Positions 40,979-49,534 of a DNA stretch of 64,000 bases are shown one piece after another. This DNA is from Aromatoleum aromaticum EbN1 (lineage in GTDB: Bacteria; Pseudomonadota; Gammaproteobacteria; Burkholderiales; Rhodocyclaceae): NCBI RefSeq assembly GCF_000025965.1, contig NC_006513.1, positions 3,687,400-3,751,399 on the forward strand. The letters run 5' to 3'. The stretch's first letter is position 1, and each line of letters starts with the position of its first letter. Position numbers and translations under genes: made by a program. Below the pieces are notes generated by a model, which saw only the letters and a program-made list of their open reading frames with translations, had not been told where the DNA came from and did no database searches.

Positions 40979-42241
40979 TCAGGCGCTGCGGGCGTTGTGG
41001 TATGCGCCGAGGACGCGCATCAGGTTGGCGAACAGCAGGCCGAACTCGAGCATCACCAGCACTCCTGCGGCCCGGACGACGAGCGTGCTGCCGCTGAGCG
41101 CCGCGATCAGGAGCACTGCGAGAGCCACCGCGTGGGCGATGAGATGCTTGCGGATCGGACCGTCCGGTTGCAGCTTCTTCATGTTCGGCGCTTTCATCCC
41201 CGCCTGCGACAGATGCAGCCACGCGAGAAACGGGACGATCTTGTAGAGCATGCCGACGATCGCTGTGACGAAGCCGCCATGCAGGATCAGGATGCCGGCC
41301 AGCACCGGCCACACGTCATGATCGAACCGGTGTGCGGCGACGATGCACAGAAGCCCGGCGATCATGCACGACATCGCGAGCTGGAACGCGCGCGTCGTGT
41401 TGTCCGGAACCGAACGCCGGGAGCGGGTCTGCAGGCGCAGCGTCGTGATCGCAAACGCGCCGGACAAGGCGGCCAGCGCGATCGCCAGAATGAATTCGAG
41501 CAACGAAAACCCGGCGAGCACGGCCGCGCTCCATGCGACAAGCGCCGCGCATGTCAGCAACGCCCAGTAACGTGTGAGCCGGGCCGGATAATTCGGCGTG
41601 ATCTGGAACATCGGCACGACGACCCAACTCGTCGCCGCCAGCAACAATCCCGACCCGCCGAGCCACGCCCAGCCGACATGCAGCTTGACGACGGTTGCCA
41701 GCGGCAGGGACAACCCGCCCGACAGGATCATCGCCAGCGCCATCCCGAGCGTGGCCGCGATGCCGAAGCCGAGCAACGCGAAGCGCAGATCCCTGGGGGT
41801 CGCCTGGGCGATCGGCGTGCGTCGCAAACCATACCCCGCGGCCACCAGAAACACACCGAACGTGATCCCCAGCAGCACGACCGCGGCGTTCAGGAACGGC
41901 GGCGAGCCAGCTCCGAGCCCCCACGTCAGGCTTGCGACGCCCGTCGCGAGACCCACATGAACGATTCCCGCGACGATCCGCGCATTCGGAATCGCCGCCC
42001 CGGCCACCACCGGCAGGATCTGGAACAGGGCCCCGAACATGATGTTCAGCATGAACCCCACGGCGATCAGGTGGGTCAGCGCAAGCGCCCCGGGAGTCCA
42101 TCGCGACCCGAGCAGGTCGGGAACGAGAAGGAGCACCACTCCTGCAAGCGCTCCGAACAGCGGCGCCGTCAGGAAAAACCTGAGCGGCGTCGAAAACGTG
42201 GGCGCAGCTTCGTAGCTGAGACTGAGGTCGGCGGTAGTCAT
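40979..42241 (-). CDS. NnrS / heme-copper-oxidase-like 12-helix membrane protein
   Basis: A 420-residue protein of about twelve hydrophobic segments. Helices with inward histidines (ALALTHLIAVGFMLNIMFGALFQ; VVKLHVGWAWLGG; FHH-type HRFDHDVWPVLAGILILHGGF) recall NnrS and the catalytic subunits of heme-copper oxidases, so haem or copper binding is plausible. Its ATG overlaps the DUF2249 stop (ATGA). It is third in a unit with hemerythrin and DUF2249 behind an FNR-type box, a combination expected for NO or oxygen stress protection during denitrification. The exact family is not certain. Confidence 0.75.
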   Translation of the reverse strand: MTTADLSLSYEAAPTFSTPLRFFLTAPLFGALAGVVLLLVPDLLGSRWTPGALALTHLIAVGFMLNIMFGALFQILPVVAGAAIPNARIVAGIVHVGLATGVASLTWGLGAGSPPFLNAAVVLLGITFGVFLVAAGYGLRRTPIAQATPRDLRFALLGFGIAATLGMALAMILSGGLSLPLATVVKLHVGWAWLGGSGLLLAATSWVVVPMFQITPNYPARLTRYWALLTCAALVAWSAAVLAGFSLLEFILAIALAALSGAFAITTLRLQTRSRRSVPDNTTRAFQLAMSCMIAGLLCIVAAHRFDHDVWPVLAGILILHGGFVTAIVGMLYKIVPFLAWLHLSQAGMKAPNMKKLQPDGPIRKHLIAHAVALAVLLIAALSGSTLVVRAAGVLVMLEFGLLFANLMRVLGAYHNARSA

Positions 42242-42453
42242 GGGGCGACGATGTCGATTTCGACCACACCGTCGTCGCGAACCCGGCTCTCATAGCGATA
42301 GCGGTCGCGGTCGAGGATGCGGAACAGTGGATAGGGCATGCGATCGAGGAGCAGCTTCACGCCTTCCCCGGGACGCAGGTCGGCGATCGCCTCCATGACG
42401 AGTTCGAAAGGCTGTGGGGGCTCGAGCCCCCGCGCATCGATGACCTGCTTCAT
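42238..42453 (-). CDS. DUF2249 small protein
   Basis: A 71-residue TusA-like-fold protein. The start MKQVIDARGLEPPQPFELVMEAI and the block DRMPYPLFRILDRDRYRYE are characteristic of DUF2249, which is frequently found with hemerythrins and NnrS in denitrifiers; its biochemical role is unknown. It overlaps the hemerythrin stop and the next start by ATGA at both ends, so the three genes are translated as a unit. A frame to 42525 lies inside the hemerythrin gene. Confidence 0.85.
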   Translation of the reverse strand: MKQVIDARGLEPPQPFELVMEAIADLRPGEGVKLLLDRMPYPLFRILDRDRYRYESRVRDDGVVEIDIVAP

Positions 42454-42899
42454 GCGGCCTGTTCGCGGCCCAGCTGCTTCGCGAGCGTGGGCGGGAGGTT
42501 TTCCCCGGCAAGCTGCGCGTCGCACATCGGGTAAAGGACGTTCTCTTCCTTCATGTTGTGCTGCTGCATCAGGATCAGCAGCGTTTCGGCTTCGCCCGCG
42601 TAGTCGTCCTTGTCGCGCCGGGCAACTGCATCGCGCATGCGCTCGAGCGCTTCGCGCATGTCCGCGTGCTCGCCGCGCATCACTTTGGTCGGGCCTTCGG
42701 TCATGCCGGTGACGGATTCGAAACGCGGGAAGAGGATCGATTCCTCGGCGGTGAAATGCGTTTCGAGTTCGGCGATGAACTTTTCCAGTTCGGCAATTCC
42801 CTCATCCCACTTGCCGCGCGAGATGGCGGTTTCAGCCCGAGCGAAGGATTCGTCGCAGCTGCGGTGGTCGTGGCTCATAAGCGTGGTGATGTCGTTCAT
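42450..42899 (-). CDS. Hemerythrin-like diiron protein
   Basis: A 149-residue four-helix protein of the hemerythrin HHE family, likely carrying a diiron site that binds O2 or NO or donates iron for repair. Candidate ligands are His12 (in SHDHRSCDE), His48 and Glu52 (ETHFTAEE), His78 (GEHADMRE), His114 and Glu118 (QQHNMKEEN). The ATG at 42899 is chosen over an upstream ATG at 42941 because the domain begins directly and GGAG lies about seven bases before it. An FNR-type box 55 bases upstream implies anaerobic or NO induction. Confidence 0.9.
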   Translation of the reverse strand: MNDITTLMSHDHRSCDESFARAETAISRGKWDEGIAELEKFIAELETHFTAEESILFPRFESVTGMTEGPTKVMRGEHADMREALERMRDAVARRDKDDYAGEAETLLILMQQHNMKEENVLYPMCDAQLAGENLPPTLAKQLGREQAA

Positions 42900-42953
42900 G
42901 GTGGGCGTCTCCTTTAAGGTGACCCCATTCTCCGAATTCACACACTGGCGACC

Positions 42954-42967
42954 TTGATTAGAGTCAA
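42954..42967. promoter_or_regulatory. FNR/DNR-type box upstream of hemerythrin operon
   Basis: TTGATTAGAGTCAA fits TTGAT-N4-RTCAA, the variant often found at DNR/NnrR targets. With its centre at -41.5 transcription would start near 42920, and GAGAAT (42932-42927) is placed as a -10. Confidence 0.75.
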
Positions 42968-43052
42968 ATGGTCAGGAAGCCAACTTCAATTCGTACGCGG
43001 CCGGCTGCCTGCAATGCAGACGGGATTATCGCGCCGCCCCCCCCCGGAGGCG

Positions 43053-44261
43053 TCACACGGACTGGCCGGCCGCGTGCCCGGAAGACCACGCCCACTGAAA
43101 ATTGAAACCGCCGAGGTGGCCAGTGATGTCCATCACCTCGCCGACGAAATGGAGGCCCTTGCACGCGCTCGCCTCCATCGTCTTCGAGGACAACGCGCGG
43201 GTGTCGACGCCGCCCAGCGTCACTTCCGCCTTCGCGTAGCCTTGCGTGCCGGACGGCATGATCTCCCAGGCCGACAATGCGGTGGCGACGATCTTCAACT
43301 CGGCTGCGCGGAACCGGTTCAGTGGCCGCTCCCAGCCGTGCAAGGCGCACCACGCATGCGCGAAGCGCCGCGGCAGGCGCTCGGCAAGGAGGTTCGCGAG
43401 CAGCCCGCGATCGCCCGCGTGCTGCTCGAGCCAGGCCTGCGCGTCGATTCCGGGGAGCAGGTTGAAACATACCGGCGCCCAGTCCCCCGCATCGTACGCC
43501 TGCGCCTGCCAGTAGCTCGACACCTGCAGCACGACCGGGCCCGACAGCCCTCGGTGGGTGATCAGCGCGGCTTCGCGAAAACGTCCGCCGTTGCATTGCG
43601 CTTCGATGTCCAGCGAACAGCCGGCAAGCGATGCGAAGCGCTGCAGCGTCTCGGGCGGCAGCGTCAGCGGCACCAGCGCCGGGCGGGGCGGCACGACCGG
43701 AATGCCGAATTGTTCGGCGATGCGGTACCCGAACGGCGTGGCGCCGATCTTCGGAATCGATAGTCCGCCGCACGCGATCACCAGGTTGGTGCACGTATAT
43801 CGTCCCCGGGCCGTATCGACGGCGAAGCGGGCGAGAGCGTCTTCCTGGCGGGCGACCGCCTCGACTCGCAGCGGCATCGCGAAGCGCACGCCGCCGTCTT
43901 CGCACTCGGCCCGCAGCATGTCGATGATCTGCTGCGCCGATTCGTCGCAGAACAGTTGTCCAAGATTGCGCTCGTGATAACGGATGCCGTGGCGCTCGAC
44001 GAGTTCGATGAACTGGGCGGAGCCGTAACGCGCCAGCGCGGAACGGGCGAAATGTGGATTGCGCGAAAGGAAGTTTTCCGGCCCGACGCGACGGTTCGTG
44101 AAGTTGCAGCGGCCGCCGCCCGAGATGCGGATCTTTTCCGCGAGCTTTTCGGCGTGATCGATGATCAGCACCTTGCGGCCGCGCCGGCCCGCCTGGGCCG
44201 CGCACATCATGCCCGCTGCCCCTGCACCGATCACGATCACATCGAAATTCAGCTCGGCCAA
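43053..44261 (-). CDS. HI0933-family flavoprotein (BaiN-like)
   Basis: An FAD-dependent oxidoreductase of about 402 residues. The Rossmann motif VIVIGAGAAGMMCA, the family block SGGGRCNFTN, and the C-terminal GEVMDITGHLGGFNFQWAWSSG are all of the HI0933/BaiN type (putative NAD(P)H-linked reductases). The TTG at 44261 puts the start six residues before the flavin motif, as in the family; a GTG at 44354 would add 31 residues. It diverges from the DUF748 gene. Substrate unknown. Confidence 0.85.
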   Translation of the reverse strand: MAELNFDVIVIGAGAAGMMCAAQAGRRGRKVLIIDHAEKLAEKIRISGGGRCNFTNRRVGPENFLSRNPHFARSALARYGSAQFIELVERHGIRYHERNLGQLFCDESAQQIIDMLRAECEDGGVRFAMPLRVEAVARQEDALARFAVDTARGRYTCTNLVIACGGLSIPKIGATPFGYRIAEQFGIPVVPPRPALVPLTLPPETLQRFASLAGCSLDIEAQCNGGRFREAALITHRGLSGPVVLQVSSYWQAQAYDAGDWAPVCFNLLPGIDAQAWLEQHAGDRGLLANLLAERLPRRFAHAWCALHGWERPLNRFRAAELKIVATALSAWEIMPSGTQGYAKAEVTLGGVDTRALSSKTMEASACKGLHFVGEVMDITGHLGGFNFQWAWSSGHAAGQSV

Positions 44262-44416
44262 CGGAGTCGCTCGACAGGTGGAAAGCGGCGCAGCATACGC
44301 CGCCGCACGGGGTGCGGCAATTCGCAGGCGACAGGGGCCACATTCCCAGGTCACGCTCCGCCTGCTAGATTGCCGTCATTGACGGCCCGGGCCGGGATGA
44401 CAATGAGGGGCAGGCT

Positions 44417-47400
44417 GTGGCGAAAGTGCGAGAGACTGGACGGCTGAACAACGTGGCGGCAAAGCTCGGGCGGCCCGTCAAGTGGATCGCCGGCATCGTC
44501 GTGGTCATCGCGATCCTCGGGTTCCTGATCCTGCCGCCGGTCGCGCGCCACTTCGGCGCACGCCTCCTGGGCGACTCGATCGGGCGCACCGTTACGATCG
44601 AGAAAGTCCGCATCAATCCTTTTGCTCTGTCAATGACGGTCAGCGGCTTCAATATCGCCGAAGCCGACGGGCAGGGCAACGCGCTCTCGTTCGGCACGCT
44701 GTACGCGAATCTCGAAGCCGAATCGCTGCTCAGGGGCGGCCCGGTGTTGCGCGAGTTGCGGCTCGAGCGCCCGCAGGCGCATCTGGTGCGGCTAGATGGG
44801 GGACGTCACAACTGGTCCGACGTGCTCGAACGCTTCGCGGCGAAGCCGCAGCAGGAGGAAAAAAAGGGCGAAGCGCGCTTCTCGCTCAACAACATCCGCG
44901 TCATCGACGGGAAGCTGCTGGTCGAGGATCGTCCCGTCGGGCTCGAACACGAGCTGTCGGCAATCAATATCGGCCTGCCGTTCTTGTCGAACCTGCCGTC
45001 GAAAGTCGAGCTGTTCGTCGAGCCGGAGCTGTCGGCGCTCGTCAACGGCCGGCCCCTGCAGGTCACCGGGCAGTCCCGGCCGTTCGCGCCGGACCGCGAA
45101 ACTGCGCTCGGCATCGACCTGGACGGTTTCGACTTCACGCCGTATCTCGCCTATCTGCCGTTCGACGCTGCGTTCAAGGTGCCTGAAGGGCGGCTCACGA
45201 CGCGCTTGCGGCTGGCTTTCTCCCAGCCACCCGAGGCTACACCGAAAGTCGCGCTGACCGGTTCGGTGGAGCTTGCGGACTTGCGGCTGGAGGGAGCGAA
45301 AGGGGAGCCGATGCTGAATGTTCCGGCGCTCGCGCTGAGCCTTGCCGACGTCCAGCCGCTGGTCGGCAAGTGGCATTTCGGGCGCCTCGAAATCTCGCAG
45401 CCCGAGGTCGACGTGGTCCGCCTCGCCGGCGGCCAGATCAACTTCCAGCAGATCATTCCCCGTCCCGAGGCCGCCGCGGCGACCGGGCAGCCGGCACAGA
45501 GCGGCGCAACGACTCCGTCGCCGGGCGAGGCAGCGGCGGACGCCGACGTGAAGTCGCCTCCCGTGTTCCTGCTCGACGAGGCGAAGATCTCCGGGGCGAC
45601 AGTGCGTTTCGAGGACCGCGCCGCTTCGGCGCCATTTCGCACCGAGCTGAAGGATCTCGTCCTCGAAGCGAAGAATGTCGGCTCGGCGCCGGACGCCATC
45701 GCCGAGGTCGCGCTCGATTTCGTCACCGACGCGGGCGAGAAGAGCAGCCACCGTGATCGCCTGCGTCTGAACCCGTTCGAACTCGAGGGCCGGGTGGTCG
45801 CGGAGAACTTCCAGGTCGGCCGCTACGCGCCTTACTACGCGGCGGCACTGCCGGGCGGCGAGATCCGTGACGGCCGCCTCGACGTGACCGTCGGGTACAA
45901 GGTGAGGCTCGGCGAGAAGGAAGCGGCGATCGACGTGCTCGCCGAGTCGGTGGTGTTGCGCCAGTTCGAGCTCGCGCTGAAAAGCCAGAAGCGGCCGCTC
46001 GTCAAGCTGCCACAGCTAGCACTCGAGGCGGTCGCGGTGTCGCGGGCGCAGCGGACGGTGACGATCGGGGCGGTCGAATCGAAAGGTGCATCGTTCGCGC
46101 TGGTGAAGGCGCGCAACGGCAAGCTGGACGCGCTCGGGCTGTTCGACGAGCCCGCCTCGCCGAAAGGACAGGCCGGCAGGCGTTCGGCGAGTGCGAACGC
46201 GAACCCGGCCGCGCCCGAAAAACCGTGGTCGTTTGCGCTCGAACGGCTCGCATTCGACGACTGGGCGGTCCGCTTCGAGGATCGCACCCAGGGTGCACCG
46301 ATCGTGCTGCAGGCCGCCGGGATAAAGCTCAAGGCGGACGGCCTCAGCACCGCCAAGGGCGCCGCGACGAAATTCGAGCTCGGTGCGCGCGTCAACAAAA
46401 GGGGACGGGCGGCCGTCAGTGGAACGATTGCGCTCGATCCATTGAAGGGAAACCTTCGTGTCGATCTGCGCAGCGTCGATCTGTTGCCGCTGCAGCCCTA
46501 CGTCGTCGAACAGCTCAACATCGCCATCTCGCGCGGCACCGTGACGACGCGCGGCACCCTCGCTTTCGAGTCTGTACGCGGCGGCAACGTGAAAGGGCGC
46601 TTCCGCGGCAATCTGGGTGTCGCGAACTTTTCGTCCATCGACAAGAACCATGCGACCGATTTCCTGCGCTGGCGCAGCCTCGCGCTCGCAGAGGTCGATG
46701 TGCGCACCGCGCCGCTGGCGGTTTCGATCCGCGAAGTCGCGCTGACGGATTTCTATACCCGCCTGATTCTCGACGAGACCGGCCAGCTCAATCTGCGAGA
46801 AATCCGCCAGCAACCCGAGGCAGCTCCTGCCGCCGATGCGACAAAACCCGCGCCCGAATCCTCGGGCCGTACGACGAGCGTCGAAGTTCCGCCTCCGGCG
46901 ACTCCGCCGCCGCCGATCTCGATCGGCAAGATACTGATCAAGCAAGGCAACATCGCGTTCAGCGACCGCTTCATTCGTCCCAACTACGACGCGAACCTGA
47001 CCGGAATGGAAGGCGAGGTGGTCGGCCTGTCGTCAGACCCGGCGACGCTGGCGCGGCTCGACCTGCAGGGCAAGGTCGATGACACCGCGCCCGTCACGAT
47101 CAGCGGCGAATTCAATCCGTTCAGGGAAGACCGCTACCTCGATATTGCCGCATCGGTGAAGGATTTCGAGCTGACCGGCGTATCCCCCTATTCAAGCAAG
47201 TACGTGGGCTACGGGATTCAGAAAGGCAAGCTGTCGGCCGACCTGACTTACAAGATCGAGGATCGCAAGCTGACCGCGACGAACCGGCTGTTCCTCGACC
47301 AGCTCACGTTCGGCGACCGTGCGGACAGCCCCGATGCGCCGAATCTGCCGGTGCAGCTCGCCGTGTCGCTGCTCAAGAACCGCGCCGGCGAGATCGACCT

Positions 47401-48100
47401 CAACATGCCGATCAGCGGTTCGCTCGACGACCCCCAGTTCAGCATCGGCGGTCTCGTCGTCAAGGCGATCCTGAACCTGATCGGCAAGGCGCTTACCGCA
47501 CCCTTTGCGTTGCTCGGATCGATGTTCGGTGGTGGGGAAGAGCTGTCGCAGCTCGATTTTCCGCCCGGTCGCAGCAGCTTCGACACGGCGGCGGAACAGA
47601 AGATCGAGACGCTGGCGAAGGCGCTGACCGAGCGGCCGGCGCTGCAGCTCGAAATTACCGGTGAGGCCGATCGAGAGAGTGACACGGCGGGGCTGAAGAA
47701 AGTGATCCTGTTGCGAATGATGAAAGCGGCGAAGCTCAAGGAATCGGTCCGGCGCCGTGACGAGGCGCCTCCGCTCGAAGACGTCGTCATCGACGCCGAG
47801 GAGTATCCGAAATGGCTCGAGCGCGTGTATCGGGACGCGGATTTCAAACGGCCGCGCAACGTGATCGGTCTGCTCAAGGATCTGCCGGAAGCCGAGATGG
47901 AAGCGCTGATGCTCGCCAACATCGTGGTCGATGACGAAGCGCTGCGCCGTCTCGCGCAGGAGCGGGCGCAGTCGGTCAAGAGTCGCCTGCTCGAAAAAGG
48001 CGAGATCGCCGCGAACCGGGTCTTTCTGCTGGCCCCGAAAGTCGAGCCGGCGCAGGATGCGGAGGGCGGTGGGCGCAGCGCGATTTTCTCGCTGCGCTGA
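44417..48100 (+). CDS. Giant DUF748 envelope protein
   Basis: A 1227-residue protein with one N-terminal anchor helix (about 23-41) and a very long periplasmic body of AsmA-like beta repeats. DUF748 members belong to the AsmA/TamB-like group suspected of moving lipids across the periplasm. Landmarks are SIGRTVTIEKVRINPFALSM after the anchor, two low-complexity Pro/Ala linkers (near residues 350-375 and 800-835), and a C-terminal region (SSFDTAAEQKIETLAKAL) reminiscent of OmpA-like peptidoglycan-binding domains. GTG start with GAGGGGCAGG upstream. It stands alone between a divergent flavoprotein and a convergent sulfhydrylase. Confidence 0.88.
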   Translation: MAKVRETGRLNNVAAKLGRPVKWIAGIVVVIAILGFLILPPVARHFGARLLGDSIGRTVTIEKVRINPFALSMTVSGFNIAEADGQGNALSFGTLYANLEAESLLRGGPVLRELRLERPQAHLVRLDGGRHNWSDVLERFAAKPQQEEKKGEARFSLNNIRVIDGKLLVEDRPVGLEHELSAINIGLPFLSNLPSKVELFVEPELSALVNGRPLQVTGQSRPFAPDRETALGIDLDGFDFTPYLAYLPFDAAFKVPEGRLTTRLRLAFSQPPEATPKVALTGSVELADLRLEGAKGEPMLNVPALALSLADVQPLVGKWHFGRLEISQPEVDVVRLAGGQINFQQIIPRPEAAAATGQPAQSGATTPSPGEAAADADVKSPPVFLLDEAKISGATVRFEDRAASAPFRTELKDLVLEAKNVGSAPDAIAEVALDFVTDAGEKSSHRDRLRLNPFELEGRVVAENFQVGRYAPYYAAALPGGEIRDGRLDVTVGYKVRLGEKEAAIDVLAESVVLRQFELALKSQKRPLVKLPQLALEAVAVSRAQRTVTIGAVESKGASFALVKARNGKLDALGLFDEPASPKGQAGRRSASANANPAAPEKPWSFALERLAFDDWAVRFEDRTQGAPIVLQAAGIKLKADGLSTAKGAATKFELGARVNKRGRAAVSGTIALDPLKGNLRVDLRSVDLLPLQPYVVEQLNIAISRGTVTTRGTLAFESVRGGNVKGRFRGNLGVANFSSIDKNHATDFLRWRSLALAEVDVRTAPLAVSIREVALTDFYTRLILDETGQLNLREIRQQPEAAPAADATKPAPESSGRTTSVEVPPPATPPPPISIGKILIKQGNIAFSDRFIRPNYDANLTGMEGEVVGLSSDPATLARLDLQGKVDDTAPVTISGEFNPFREDRYLDIAASVKDFELTGVSPYSSKYVGYGIQKGKLSADLTYKIEDRKLTATNRLFLDQLTFGDRADSPDAPNLPVQLAVSLLKNRAGEIDLNMPISGSLDDPQFSIGGLVVKAILNLIGKALTAPFALLGSMFGGGEELSQLDFPPGRSSFDTAAEQKIETLAKALTERPALQLEITGEADRESDTAGLKKVILLRMMKAAKLKESVRRRDEAPPLEDVVIDAEEYPKWLERVYRDADFKRPRNVIGLLKDLPEAEMEALMLANIVVDDEALRRLAQERAQSVKSRLLEKGEIAANRVFLLAPKVEPAQDAEGGGRSAIFSLR

Positions 48101-48140
48101 AGAGGTTTTCCGCTCGGCCGGACTGCGGCGCGCACGGTGT

Positions 48141-48160
48141 CCCGGCACCGGAGTGCCGGG
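48141..48160. terminator. Hairpin between convergent DUF748 and sulfhydrylase genes
   Basis: CCCGGCAC, loop CGGA, GTGCCGGG: eight perfect pairs without T runs on either side, positioned between two converging stops. Confidence 0.5.
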
Positions 48161-48166
48161 CGTGGT

Positions 48167-48202
48167 GCCCCTCAGGTCGCCCCTCAGGTCGCCCCTCAAG
48201 CC
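48167..48202. repeat. Three tandem 12-base units at the sulfhydrylase 3' end
   Basis: GCCCCTCAGGTC at 48167-48178 and 48179-48190, then GCCCCTCAAGCC at 48191-48202. The third unit contains the stop codon of the sulfhydrylase gene (48196-48198), and the duplications carry two further in-frame stops. Confidence 0.8.
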
Positions 48203-49467
48203 GCCGCGAGCGCGCCGTCGAGGTCGGCGATAAGGTCGTCGATGTGCTCGATGCCGACCGACAGCCGGATCATGTCTTCGGAAACGCCGGCCTTCGCCAT
48301 CTCGTCCGGCGACAGCTGGCGATGCGTCGTCGATGCCGGGTGGCACGCGAGCGTCTTGCAGTCGCCGATATTGACGAGGCGGGTGACCAGCTTCAACGCA
48401 TCCTGGAAGCGTGCGCCGGCGGCGCTTCCGCCCTGCACGCCGAAAGTGAGGATGCCCGACGCGCGCCCGCCCATGTAGCGCTGCACGAGGCCATGGTCCT
48501 CGTGCTCCGGCAGGCCAGCGTAGTTCACCCAGCTCACTTTCGCGTGGTTCTTCAGGAAGCTCGCGATCCTGACGCTGTTTTCGCAGATGCGGTCCATGCG
48601 CAGCGCGAGCGTCTCGATGCCCTGCAGGATCAGGAACGCGTTGAACGGCGAGATCGCCGCGCCCATGTTGCGCAGCGGCACGACGCGTGCGCGGGCGATG
48701 TAGGCGGCGGCGCCGAGCGCTTCGGTATACACGACGCCGTGGTACGAGACGTCCGGCTCGTTGAGTCGCCTGAACCTCGCCTTGTGCTGCGCCCACGGGA
48801 ACTTGCCGGAATCGACGATGATGCCGCCGAGCGAGTTGCCGTGCCCGCCGAGATATTTCGTCAGCGCATGAACGACGATGTCGGCGCCGTATTCGAACGG
48901 GCGGCACAGGTACGGCGACGGGACGGTGTTGTCGACGATCAGCGGTACGCCCTTGCCGTGCGCGACGTCGGCGAGCTTCTGGAAGTCGGTGATGTTGCCG
49001 AGCGGGTTGCCGACCGATTCGCAGAACACCGCTTTCGTGCGTCCGTCGATCAGGCGCTCGAACGCTTCCGGGTCGCGGTAATCGGCAAAGCGCACTTCGA
49101 CGCCGTATTGCGGCAGCGTGTGCGCGAACAGGTTGTAGGTGCCGCCGTACAGCGTGCTCGACGTGACGATGTTGTCGCCGGCTTCGGCGATCGTCTGGAT
49201 CGCCGCGGTGATCGCCGCCATGCCGGATGCCATTGCCAGGCCGGCGATCCCGCCCTCGAGCGCCGCGACGCGCTTTTCGAGTACGTCCTGGGTCGGGTTC
49301 ATGATGCGCGTGTAGATGTTGCCTTGCACCTTGAGGTCGAACAGGTCGGCGCCGTGCTGCGTGTCGTCGAACGCGTACGAGGTGGTCTGGTAGATCGGCA
49401 CGGCGACTGCCTTGGTGGTCGGGTCGGGGCTGTAGCCGCCGTGGACGGCGAGCGTTTCGAGCTTCAT
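48196..49467 (-). CDS. metY: O-acetylhomoserine sulfhydrylase (aminocarboxypropyltransferase)
   Basis: A 423-residue PLP enzyme that makes homocysteine from O-acetylhomoserine and sulfide (methionine synthesis or homocysteine recycling). Family features are the N-terminal ETLAVHGGYSPDPTTKAVAVPIYQT, the TRIMNPT block, and the PLP lysine in VVHALTKYLGGHG. Length fits MetY rather than the shorter MetB/MetC. The ATG at 49467 gives the usual MKLETLAVHGG start; AGGA is eight bases upstream. It is the only methionine gene here; homologous folds with other gamma-substrates are an alternative. Confidence 0.92.
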   Translation of the reverse strand: MKLETLAVHGGYSPDPTTKAVAVPIYQTTSYAFDDTQHGADLFDLKVQGNIYTRIMNPTQDVLEKRVAALEGGIAGLAMASGMAAITAAIQTIAEAGDNIVTSSTLYGGTYNLFAHTLPQYGVEVRFADYRDPEAFERLIDGRTKAVFCESVGNPLGNITDFQKLADVAHGKGVPLIVDNTVPSPYLCRPFEYGADIVVHALTKYLGGHGNSLGGIIVDSGKFPWAQHKARFRRLNEPDVSYHGVVYTEALGAAAYIARARVVPLRNMGAAISPFNAFLILQGIETLALRMDRICENSVRIASFLKNHAKVSWVNYAGLPEHEDHGLVQRYMGGRASGILTFGVQGGSAAGARFQDALKLVTRLVNIGDCKTLACHPASTTHRQLSPDEMAKAGVSEDMIRLSVGIEHIDDLIADLDGALAAA

Positions 49468-49534
49468 TCGGGAGTTCCTCGAGTGATTGACCGGAAAAGT
49501 ATAACCAGCACGGTTTCGAACCCGGAACAACTAT

